Below, in pieces: positions 1-6,141 of a DNA stretch of 7,602 bases (the stretch's first letter is position 1; each line of letters starts with the position of its first letter). The position numbers were made by a program, and so were the translations under genes. The notes beneath the pieces are model-generated. The model was given only the letters and a program-made list of their open reading frames with translations, had not been told where the DNA came from and ran no database searches. The stretch lies in assembly GCA_000803105.1 (NCBI GenBank), contig JTDA01000035.1:1-7602 (forward strand), written 5' to 3'. This DNA is from Coprobacter secundus (lineage in GTDB: Bacteria; Bacteroidota; Bacteroidia; Bacteroidales; Coprobacteraceae).

Positions 1-38
1 GCGAGGGTGCATTTAAATGCACCCTCGCTTTTTATATT
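1..38 (+). terminator. Intrinsic terminator of an upstream gene outside the window
   Basis: Positions 1-28 form a perfect 28-bp palindrome that can fold into a 12-bp GC-rich stem with a TTAA loop. It is followed directly by a T-rich stretch (TTTTTATATT, 29-38), the usual form of a rho-independent terminator read on the plus strand. The gene it would end lies left of the window. The palindrome starts at the first base shown, so an A-run on its left side, which would make it bidirectional, cannot be checked. Confidence 0.8.
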
Positions 39-211
39 ATTTTGTTTCTTTTCTAAAAGGAAAATAGAGATGTATTTTATAGGATAACTATTTAGAGAAT
101 ATTTAATAAGACAGTATAGTATATGCTATAAAAATCTGATTATGTATATTTTGATTCCTTTATTAGGAAAATAAGTGTAGTTTAAAAATGAATGATTATC
201 CTGAGAAACGT
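39..211. other. AT-rich intergenic stretch without a recognisable gene
   Basis: This stretch separates the upstream terminator from the 3' end of the tracrRNA gene. It is very AT-rich and has no open frame of note on either strand. Two weak inverted repeats are visible: TATAG/CTATA near 117-132 and TTCCT/AGGAA near 155-169. Both have short AT-rich stems and no adjoining T-run that would make them convincing terminators. I see no full TTG-N19-21-TAnnTTTG promoter here. It is probably spacer DNA between the CRISPR locus and its left neighbour. Confidence 0.6.
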
Positions 212-240
212 AAAAATGCCCCCGATAAAGGACGAGGGCA
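212..240 (-). terminator. Terminator hairpin of the tracrRNA
   Basis: On the minus strand the arms UGCCCUCG (240-233) and CGGGGGCA (224-217) form an 8-bp stem with one U-G wobble and an 8-nt loop. Five U residues (216-212) follow at once. It both ends transcription and forms the 3' hairpin that normally anchors tracrRNA in Cas9. Confidence 0.9.
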
Positions 241-271
241 ACCTAAATGTTTTCACAACGGAATAATCCTT

Positions 272-294
272 ATTGTGATTTACTTCAAATTAGT
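272..294 (-). repeat. Anti-repeat, complementary to the crRNA repeat
   Basis: On the plus strand this segment resembles the crRNA-sense repeat, so its minus-strand transcript is complementary to crRNA. Aligned by hand, it pairs with repeat nucleotides 1-24 (crRNA sense). There are two G-U wobbles (repeat G1 and G11), one bulged U within U13-U15 and no other interruption. Pairing stops at repeat position 25. The direction of this pairing fixes the transcribed strand of the CRISPR array as minus. Confidence 0.9.
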
Positions 295-297
295 GTT

Positions 298-328
298 TAA
301 AGATAAAATAAAAAGCGATAATATGCAA
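298..328 (-). promoter_or_regulatory. Promoter of the tracrRNA (Bacteroidetes type)
   Basis: On the minus strand there is a TTG (328-326), a gap of 20 bp and the box TATCTTTA (305-298). This differs by one base from the Bacteroidetes -7 consensus TAnnTTTG and has the right spacing to the -33 element. Transcription would begin 4-7 nt further on, at 294-291, which is the first base or bases of the anti-repeat. The promoter lies between tracrRNA and cas9 and fires away from cas9. Confidence 0.75.
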
Positions 329-379
329 GTTTTTTAAATAAAATTGTTAATTTAGGACATTGTTAAAATAAAGATTACC

Positions 380-3300
380 ATGAAGCAGATTTTAGGACTC
401 GATTTGGGAACTACCAGCATAGGATGGGCATTAGTTCGGGAAGCTGAGAATAAAGATGAGCAGTCGTCTATTGTTCGGATTGGCGTACGGGTAAATCCGT
501 TGACATCGGATGAACAAAAAAATTTTGAACAAGGGAAGAGTATTACAACGAATGCAGATAGAACCCTGAAGAGAAGTATGCGGCGTAATTTACAGCGGTA
601 TAAGTTACGCCGGGATCACTTAAAAGATTGTTTACAGAAGAATGGCATTATAACTGATAAGGCGGTTCTGAGTGAAAATGGTAATTATACAACATTTCAA
701 ACATATTATTTACGGGCAAAAGCAGTAAACGAGAAGATCTCTTTGGAAGAATTCGCTCGAGTTCTTTTGATGTTGAATAAAAAACGCGGTTACAAAAGCA
801 GTCGTAAAATGAAATCTGCGGATGAGGGACAACTGATTGATGGAATGTCTGTTGCCAAGCGATTATATAATGATAATATAACCCCAGGACAGTATGTCCT
901 TTCATTGTTGGAGGAAGGTCGAAAATATATTCCTGACTTTTATCGTTCTGATTTGTTAGATGAACTTGATAAAATATGGACATTTCAACAGTGTTTTTAT
1001 CCGGAGATATTGACGCCCGAATGCAGAAAATTGATAGCAGGAAAAGGTAAACAGGCTACAGCTAAAATCTTTTTAGGAAAATATAAAATATATACAGCAG
1101 ATAATAAGTCGAAAGATAAGCGTTTACAAGCCTATCAATGGCGAGTCGAAGCGTTGAGTGGGCAGCTCCCGATAGAAGTGGTGGCTTTTGTTGTTTGTGA
1201 GATTAACGGAGCTATTCAAGCTTCAAGTGGATACTTAGGGGCTATAAGCGATCGTAGTAAAGAATTATATTTTGAAGGACTTACTGTAGGGCAATATTTG
1301 GTGAAGCAATTAGAAAAGAACCCGGATACCAGCCTAAAAAATAAAGTATTTTATCGACAAGATTATTTAAATGAGTTTGAAAAAATTTGGGAAAAACAGG
1401 CCGAATATCATACCGAACTTACACCGCAGTTAAAAAAAGAAGTTCGGGATATCATTATATTTTATCAGCGGACATTGAAAAGTCAAAAGGGACTTGTCGG
1501 ATTTTGTGAGTTTGAGAGTCGGCAGATAGAGGTAATGATTGATGGAAAATTGAAAAAAAAGACTGTCGGCTGCAGAGTTTGCCCTAAATCGTCACCTCTT
1601 TTTCAGGAATATAAGATTTGGCATAATTTGAATAACTTGAAAATTGTTGAAAAAGAATTGGGAAAATCTCGTTTTTTGAATCAAGATGAAAAAGAATCTT
1701 TGTTTCAAGAATTGAATATTAAGGAAAAGTTATCTAAAACAGATATCCTCAAGTTGTTGTGCTTGAAGGCAAAAGAGTTTGATTTGAACTTTGAAAAAGT
1801 AGAAGGAAATAGAACTCAAGCGGAATTGTTTAGGGCATATCAGGCAATTATAGAGATGAGCGGAAACGGAGATTATGATTTTTCCAAGATGACCTCATCC
1901 GAAATTCAGGATACAGTGACCGGGGTATTTCGAGGTTTAGGATATAATACTGATATTTTATCTTTTGATGCAGAAAAAGAGGAAAAAACTTTTGATAAAC
2001 AACCAATGTATCTTTTATGGCATCTGTTATATTCTTATGAAGGGGACAGTTCGGATACCGGGAATAAGGCTTTAATTACTAAAATAAAAAAATTGTGCGG
2101 TTTTGAGAGTGAGGAATATGCCCGTATCCTTACAGATGTTACATTTCAATCTGAATATGGAAACTTGAGTACTAAAGCAATACGTAGAATATTGCCTTTT
2201 ATGAAAAAAGGCTCTGAATACAGTGAAGCATGTCGGCATGCGGGATATCGCCATTCCGAAAGGTCTTTGACAAAGGAGGAATTAGATAAAAAAGTATATA
2301 AAGATCATTTGGAACTTCTTCCTCGGAATAGTCTGCGTAATCCGGTTGTCGAGAAAATTCTCAACCAGATGATTCATGTTGTAAATACCGTAGTCGACAC
2401 TTATGGCAAGCCTGATGAAATCAGAATAGAATTGGCACGAGAATTGAAGAAAAGTGCAAAAGAGAGAGACGAGATGACTGCGTCGATTAATAAAACAGCT
2501 GCGGAGCATAAGAAGTATTGTGAGGTGCTTCAGAAAGAATTTGGATTCACACATGTAAGCCGGAACGATATCATTCGGTATAAATTGTATTTAGAACTTG
2601 AAAATAATGGATATAAAACGCTTTATTCCGATACATATATACCTCGGGAGAAGTTGTTCAGTAAAGAGTTTGATATAGAACACATTATACCTCAGTCGAA
2701 ATTGTTCGATGATTCTTTCTCGAATAAAACATTGGAATGCCGAAGTGTGAATATAGAAAAAAGTAATGATACGGCTTACGACTATGTGTTGAATAAATAT
2801 GGAGAGCAAGGTATTTTAGATTATAAAAATAGGATAGAAAATCTATATAAAGATAGCAAAATCAGCAGGACTAAATATCAGAAGCTGATGATGAAAAACA
2901 GCGATATATCCGGGAATTTTATTGAACGTGAATTGCGAGACTCCCAATATATTGCGAAAAAGGCACGGGAAATATTAGAAGAGTTGGTAAAATTTGTTGT
3001 ACCGACAACTGGATCGGTGACGGCTCGTTTGCGGGAAGATTGGCAATTGGTAGATGTAATGCAAGAGTTGAACTGGAAAAAGTACGATAAGTTAGGGCTT
3101 ACAGATGTACGGTATGACAAAGATGGTCGTGAAATACGTTATATAAAAGACTGGAGTAAACGGAATGACCATCGTCATCATGCAATGGATGCTTTGACAA
3201 TAGCCTTTACGAAAAGAAGCATTATCCAATATTTGAATAACCTGAATGCTAAAAGTGATAAATCGGGAAGTATATATGCCATTGAACAAAAAGAACTTTT

Positions 3301-4519
3301 CCGGGATAAGCGTGGTAAATTGAAGTTTATCCCTCCGATGCCATGTAATATATTCAGAGCAGAAGCGAAACGGCATCTTGAAAATGTTTTGGTTTCGGTA
3401 AAGGCAAAAAATAAGGTTGTAACACCGAATATAAACAGGTCGAAAGGCAAAAACGGGATAAATAAAAAAATCCAGTTGACACCTCGTGGGCAATTGCATA
3501 ATGAGACGATTTATGGTAGTATGAAGCGGTATGAGACTAAATGGGAAAAGATTGGCTCAGGTTTTGACGAACGACAAATCGCTAAGGTCGCAAACAAAAA
3601 GTTCAGAGAGGCTTTGCTGTCTCGTTTGGCAGAATTCGGTAATGATCCCCAAAAAGCCTTTACGGGAAAAAACAGTTTAGAAAAAAATCCGCTATATGTG
3701 GATGAATTACATACTCAAAAGGTCCCGGAAAAGGTTAAAATTGTTACTTTAGAGAACCTTTATACGATTCGGAAAGAGATTACTCCGGATTTGAAGATCG
3801 ATAAAGTTGTAGATGCAGGAGTGCGGCGAGTGTTGCAGGAGCGTTTAGACGAGTTTGATGATGATTCGAAAAAAGCCTTCTCTAATCTTGATGAGAATCC
3901 GATTTGGTTGAATGGAAAAAAGATGAAACGAGTTACGATAATGGGAGTTAGCAATGCAGTCCCTCTACATGATAAGAAAGATTATAAAGGGAACTTGGTT
4001 TTTGACTCTAAGGGGAGAAAGCAGCCTGTCGATTTTGTGAATACCGGTAGTAATCATCATGTTGCGATTTATCGAGACGAAAGTGGGGAGTTACAAGATA
4101 TTGTTGTGTCTTTTTACGAAGCAACGACACGTTCGACTTTAGGTATACCGGTTATAGATAAGGAGTATAAGAAAGCAGAAGGCTGGAACTTTTTGTTTTC
4201 GATGAAACAAAATGAATATTTTGTCTTCCCGAATGAAGAGACTGGATTTAATCCGAAAGAAATAGATTTAATGAATCCCGATAATTATACTACAATCAGT
4301 CCGAATCTATATCGAGTTCAAAAGTTTTCGAAATGTATGTATGGAAATTCGTCAGTTCGAGAATACGTTTTTAGGCATCATTTAGAGACTTCGGTAAATG
4401 ATAGCAAAGGATTAAAAAATATAGCTTATAAAAATGTAAAGAGTTTAGTCTATTTGGAGGGCATTGTAAAAGTTCGGATAAATCATATCGGGCAAATCGT
4501 TTCCGTAGGAGAATATTGA
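380..4519 (+). CDS. cas9: CRISPR-associated endonuclease Cas9, type II-C (1379 aa)
   Basis: This is the RNA-guided DNA endonuclease and interference effector of the locus. RuvC-I is at the N-terminus (LGLDLGTTSIGW, catalytic D8), followed by the arginine-rich bridge helix at about 61-88. The REC lobe spans about 90-650 and contains the C398-x2-C401-PKSSPLF block typical of Bacteroidetes Cas9. RuvC-II has E684 (IRIELARE). HNH has the motif DIEHIIP with E767, H768 and N791. RuvC-III has HHAMD with H934 and D937. The WED/PAM-interacting region is the remainder from about 1050. All expected catalytic residues are present and the frame is unbroken. The length is at the large end for II-C but usual for this phylum. 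ATG 380 is the only sensible start: an in-frame TAG lies at 353-355 and the RuvC-I motif begins right after the Met. No strong ribosome-binding site is seen, as is common in Bacteroidetes. The cas9 promoter could not be placed with confidence. cas1 follows after 60 bp. Confidence 0.97.
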   Translation: MKQILGLDLGTTSIGWALVREAENKDEQSSIVRIGVRVNPLTSDEQKNFEQGKSITTNADRTLKRSMRRNLQRYKLRRDHLKDCLQKNGIITDKAVLSENGNYTTFQTYYLRAKAVNEKISLEEFARVLLMLNKKRGYKSSRKMKSADEGQLIDGMSVAKRLYNDNITPGQYVLSLLEEGRKYIPDFYRSDLLDELDKIWTFQQCFYPEILTPECRKLIAGKGKQATAKIFLGKYKIYTADNKSKDKRLQAYQWRVEALSGQLPIEVVAFVVCEINGAIQASSGYLGAISDRSKELYFEGLTVGQYLVKQLEKNPDTSLKNKVFYRQDYLNEFEKIWEKQAEYHTELTPQLKKEVRDIIIFYQRTLKSQKGLVGFCEFESRQIEVMIDGKLKKKTVGCRVCPKSSPLFQEYKIWHNLNNLKIVEKELGKSRFLNQDEKESLFQELNIKEKLSKTDILKLLCLKAKEFDLNFEKVEGNRTQAELFRAYQAIIEMSGNGDYDFSKMTSSEIQDTVTGVFRGLGYNTDILSFDAEKEEKTFDKQPMYLLWHLLYSYEGDSSDTGNKALITKIKKLCGFESEEYARILTDVTFQSEYGNLSTKAIRRILPFMKKGSEYSEACRHAGYRHSERSLTKEELDKKVYKDHLELLPRNSLRNPVVEKILNQMIHVVNTVVDTYGKPDEIRIELARELKKSAKERDEMTASINKTAAEHKKYCEVLQKEFGFTHVSRNDIIRYKLYLELENNGYKTLYSDTYIPREKLFSKEFDIEHIIPQSKLFDDSFSNKTLECRSVNIEKSNDTAYDYVLNKYGEQGILDYKNRIENLYKDSKISRTKYQKLMMKNSDISGNFIERELRDSQYIAKKAREILEELVKFVVPTTGSVTARLREDWQLVDVMQELNWKKYDKLGLTDVRYDKDGREIRYIKDWSKRNDHRHHAMDALTIAFTKRSIIQYLNNLNAKSDKSGSIYAIEQKELFRDKRGKLKFIPPMPCNIFRAEAKRHLENVLVSVKAKNKVVTPNINRSKGKNGINKKIQLTPRGQLHNETIYGSMKRYETKWEKIGSGFDERQIAKVANKKFREALLSRLAEFGNDPQKAFTGKNSLEKNPLYVDELHTQKVPEKVKIVTLENLYTIRKEITPDLKIDKVVDAGVRRVLQERLDEFDDDSKKAFSNLDENPIWLNGKKMKRVTIMGVSNAVPLHDKKDYKGNLVFDSKGRKQPVDFVNTGSNHHVAIYRDESGELQDIVVSFYEATTRSTLGIPVIDKEYKKAEGWNFLFSMKQNEYFVFPNEETGFNPKEIDLMNPDNYTTISPNLYRVQKFSKCMYGNSSVREYVFRHHLETSVNDSKGLKNIAYKNVKSLVYLEGIVKVRINHIGQIVSVGEY

Positions 4520-4579
4520 ATGTACGATTTGGTGGTATAATTATCTGTTTGTAAGTAATATTCCTAAAATCTTGATATT

Positions 4580-5512
4580 ATGATAAAAAAAACACTTTAT
4601 TTCGGAAACCCTGCTTATCTTTCTCTGTGGAGAGATCAGTTGGTTATAAAACTTCCCGAAGTAGAAAAGAATGAGTCTGTTCCGGAGTCGTTTAAAGAAC
4701 AGTATCGAGTGACAAAACCGGTTGAAGATTTGGGGGTCGTTGTACTTGATAATAAACAGATAACCATTACCTTGGGTTTGCTTGAGGCTCTGCTCGAAAA
4801 CAATTGTGCTGTTATCACTTGCGATAGTAAGTGTCTGCCCGTAGGACTAATGCTACCTTTATATGGTAATACCACGCAGAATGAACGGTTTAGGCAACAA
4901 ATAGAGGCTTCTTTACCATTGAAAAAGCAGCTTTGGCAGCAGACAATCAAAGCAAAGATTGAAAATCAGGCTTCGGTTTTATCTGATTGTTCTGGAGAGG
5001 TGGTGAAATGTATGCGGATATGGGCGAGTGATGTACGGAGTGGTGATCCGGACAATTTAGAAGCTCGTGCCGCTGCTTATTATTGGAAGTCTCTTTTTCC
5101 CAATATTGATGGATTTACGAGAGATAGGGATGGTGTGCCTCCTAATAATTTATTGAATTACGGATATTCGATATTGCGGGCGGTAGTAGCTCGAGGATTG
5201 GTAATAAGCGGTTTGTTGCCGACATTCGGCATACATCATCATAATCGTTACAATGCATATTGCTTGGCAGATGATATAATGGAACCTTATAGACCTTATG
5301 TCGACGAATTGGTATTTCGTTTGGTTGAGTCTTATGGTAGTAAAATAGAGTTGAGCAAAGAGGTGAAAGCACGTTTGCTTACTATCCCTACGATTGATGT
5401 AAAAATCGGAGGAAAACGTAGTCCGTTGATGGTTGCTGTCGGACAGACAACAGCATCATTGTATAGATGTTTTACTGGAGAACTTCGTCGTATATCATAT
5501 CCGGAGCGTTAA
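4580..5512 (+). CDS. cas1: CRISPR integrase Cas1, type II (310 aa)
   Basis: Cas1 is the catalytic subunit of the Cas1-Cas2 complex that inserts new spacers at the array. The N-terminus (MIKKTLYFGNPAYLS) is the typical start of type II Cas1, which supports ATG 4580. The metal-binding residues appear intact: E161 in NLEARAA, the conserved His in GIHHHN (most likely H219), and the Asp pair D231/D232 in LADDIMEPYRP. The length is normal for the family. It begins 60 bp after cas9 and its stop codon overlaps the cas2 start, so cas1 and cas2 are surely co-transcribed. No Shine-Dalgarno sequence precedes it. A TATAAT-like hexamer in the cas9-cas1 gap is not a Bacteroidetes promoter and is not counted. 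A separate cas1 promoter cannot be excluded. Confidence 0.97.
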   Translation: MIKKTLYFGNPAYLSLWRDQLVIKLPEVEKNESVPESFKEQYRVTKPVEDLGVVVLDNKQITITLGLLEALLENNCAVITCDSKCLPVGLMLPLYGNTTQNERFRQQIEASLPLKKQLWQQTIKAKIENQASVLSDCSGEVVKCMRIWASDVRSGDPDNLEARAAAYYWKSLFPNIDGFTRDRDGVPPNNLLNYGYSILRAVVARGLVISGLLPTFGIHHHNRYNAYCLADDIMEPYRPYVDELVFRLVESYGSKIELSKEVKARLLTIPTIDVKIGGKRSPLMVAVGQTTASLYRCFTGELRRISYPER

Positions 5513-5514
5513 TG
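5503..5514 (+). promoter_or_regulatory. Ribosome-binding site and stop-start overlap for cas2
   Basis: GGAG at 5503-5506 lies five bases before the ATG at 5512-5514, and that ATG shares its first base with the TAA stop of cas1 (5510-5512). This arrangement points to translational coupling, which would keep Cas1 and Cas2 made in step. It decides the cas2 start against the longer open frame. Confidence 0.7.
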
Positions 5515-5844
5515 GATAGAATAAGTGAATATCGAGTTATGTGGATATTGGTTCTTTTCGATTTGCCTACTGAAACGAAGAAAGACAAGAAAGCTTATGC
5601 CGAATTCAGAAAAAATTTGCAGAAAGATGGTTTTACAATGTTTCAATTTTCTATTTATATCCGTCATTGTGCCAGTAGTGAAAATGCAGATGTACATGTA
5701 AAACGGGTAAAATCTTTTCTCCCGGAATTCGGAAGTGTTGGGATTATATGCATAACCGATAAACAATTTGGAAACATAGAGCTTTTTTATGGAAAGAAAG
5801 GTTGTAAGGTTGAGGCTCCGGGACAGCAACTAGAATTATTTTAA
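5512..5844 (+). CDS. cas2: CRISPR-associated protein Cas2 (110 aa)
   Basis: Cas2 is the small ferredoxin-fold dimer that bridges two Cas1 dimers in the adaptation complex. The start MDRISEYRVMWILVLFDLPT gives the beta-1 strand with the conserved Asp (D17) at its end. RKNLQKDGFTMFQFSIYIRHC is the following helix and strand, and the tail ends in GQQLELF. The family is normally about 90-115 aa, so 110 aa fits. The open frame extends upstream to an ATG at 5467, but those 15 extra residues lie inside cas1 and have no family resemblance. ATG 5512 sits in a TAATG overlap with the cas1 stop and has GGAG five bases upstream, so it is chosen. M10 is a possible but less likely start. Confidence 0.95.
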   Translation: MDRISEYRVMWILVLFDLPTETKKDKKAYAEFRKNLQKDGFTMFQFSIYIRHCASSENADVHVKRVKSFLPEFGSVGIICITDKQFGNIELFYGKKGCKVEAPGQQLELF

Positions 5845-6023
5845 GAAAGTAAATGCTTGGAGAATCATGATAGTTGAAAAGGATTGTTAGAAAATTTACT
5901 ATTTAAAAGAGCTCATCTTTATACAAAAATTTTTTATAATTCGTTTTTGTCTATATGTGTTCTTAATTTTTATTAAAAGTAGAAACTTACAACCTTTTTG
6001 AGGAAATTGTATATAATACTCGT
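5845..6023. other. Non-coding AT-rich stretch between cas2 and the array-facing terminator
   Basis: No gene is recognised here. A minus-strand open frame crosses the right part of this stretch and runs into the first CRISPR repeat. It has no family resemblance, overlaps the terminator hairpin and is judged spurious. Runs such as AAAAATTTTTT (about 5926-5936) and a weak stem AAAGA/TCTTT around GAGCTC do not make a convincing plus-strand terminator for the cas operon, so where that operon ends is open. If the array's leader lies on this side, this stretch together with 6024-6141 would be the leader. Confidence 0.5.
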
Positions 6024-6068
6024 AAAAATATAGAAAACCAAAATCCCAAATACATTTCGGGATTTTGG
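6024..6068 (-). terminator. Intrinsic terminator for transcription leaving the array leftward
   Basis: CCAAAATCCC (6038-6047) and GGGATTTTGG (6059-6068) are perfect 10-bp inverted arms around an 11-nt loop. On the minus strand the stem is followed at once by TTTTCTATATTTTT (6037-6024), a good U-tract. On the plus strand no T-run follows directly; the first one begins more than ten bases later, so the minus-strand reading is preferred. It would stop pre-crRNA transcripts before they run antisense into cas2, and may secondarily slow plus-strand transcription. Confidence 0.7.
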
Positions 6069-6117
6069 CCGAAACAGCATTATTTTTATTTTTCTAATTT
6101 CCTTTGTAATACGCTGA

Positions 6118-6139
6118 AATATAGATAATAATCTATATT
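6118..6139. repeat. Perfect 9-bp inverted repeat next to the first CRISPR repeat
   Basis: AATATAGAT (6118-6126) and ATCTATATT (6131-6139) are exact inverted copies separated by AATA, and the element ends two bases before the first CRISPR repeat. The arms are AT-rich and no T-run follows, so a terminator is unlikely. It could be a protein-binding site at the array boundary, a structure in RNA made from the last repeat's promoter, or chance in an AT-rich region. Confidence 0.45.
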
Positions 6140-6141
6140 CT

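Larger units (their letters stand above)
212..294 (-). ncRNA. tracrRNA of the type II-C system
   Basis: The trans-activating RNA pairs with the crRNA repeat to make the dual guide for Cas9 and the duplex normally cut by RNase III. Read on the minus strand it starts near 294-291, 4-7 nt after a promoter -7 box. It opens with a 23-nt anti-repeat (294-272). A small nexus-like hairpin follows (GGA/UCC, loop UUAU, about 269-260), then a second short stem (UGU-GAAA-ACA, about 257-248). It ends in a terminator hairpin plus U-run at 240-212, giving a predicted length near 82 nt. Its place upstream of cas9 on the opposite strand, and the fit of anti-repeat to repeat, make the call strong. The exact 5' end and processed forms are inferred. 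Confidence 0.9.

Noticed and set aside
1..240. Shared CGAGGG sequence in the left-edge terminator and the tracrRNA terminator as a duplicated element
   Set aside because: Only six to seven bases are shared, both within GC-rich stems; flanks and loops differ, so common origin is not supported.
348..355. TAATTTAG as the -7 box of a cas9 promoter
   Set aside because: One mismatch to TAnnTTTG and no TTG at 19-21 bp upstream; AT-rich DNA offers many such near matches.
648..3954. Several minus-strand open frames of 60-135 codons inside cas9
   Set aside because: They lie opposite a well-supported gene with intact motifs, overlap each other and show no family features.
4535..4541. TATAAT-like hexamer in the cas9-cas1 gap as an internal promoter
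   Set aside because: This is the E. coli-type -10 box, not the Bacteroidetes signal, and no TTG-N19-21-TAnnTTTG arrangement is present in the 60-bp gap.
5467..5511. Longer open frame that would start cas2 15 codons earlier
   Set aside because: The extra codons lie wholly inside cas1 and give residues unlike any Cas2 N-terminus. The ATG at 5512 has GGAG at good spacing and a stop-start overlap with cas1.
5981..5993. AGAAACTTACAAC, 10 of 13 bases like the right end of the repeat, as a decayed repeat
   Set aside because: The match does not extend further left, and its distance to the first repeat is not a multiple of the 77-bp unit. Chance is likely in such AT-rich DNA.
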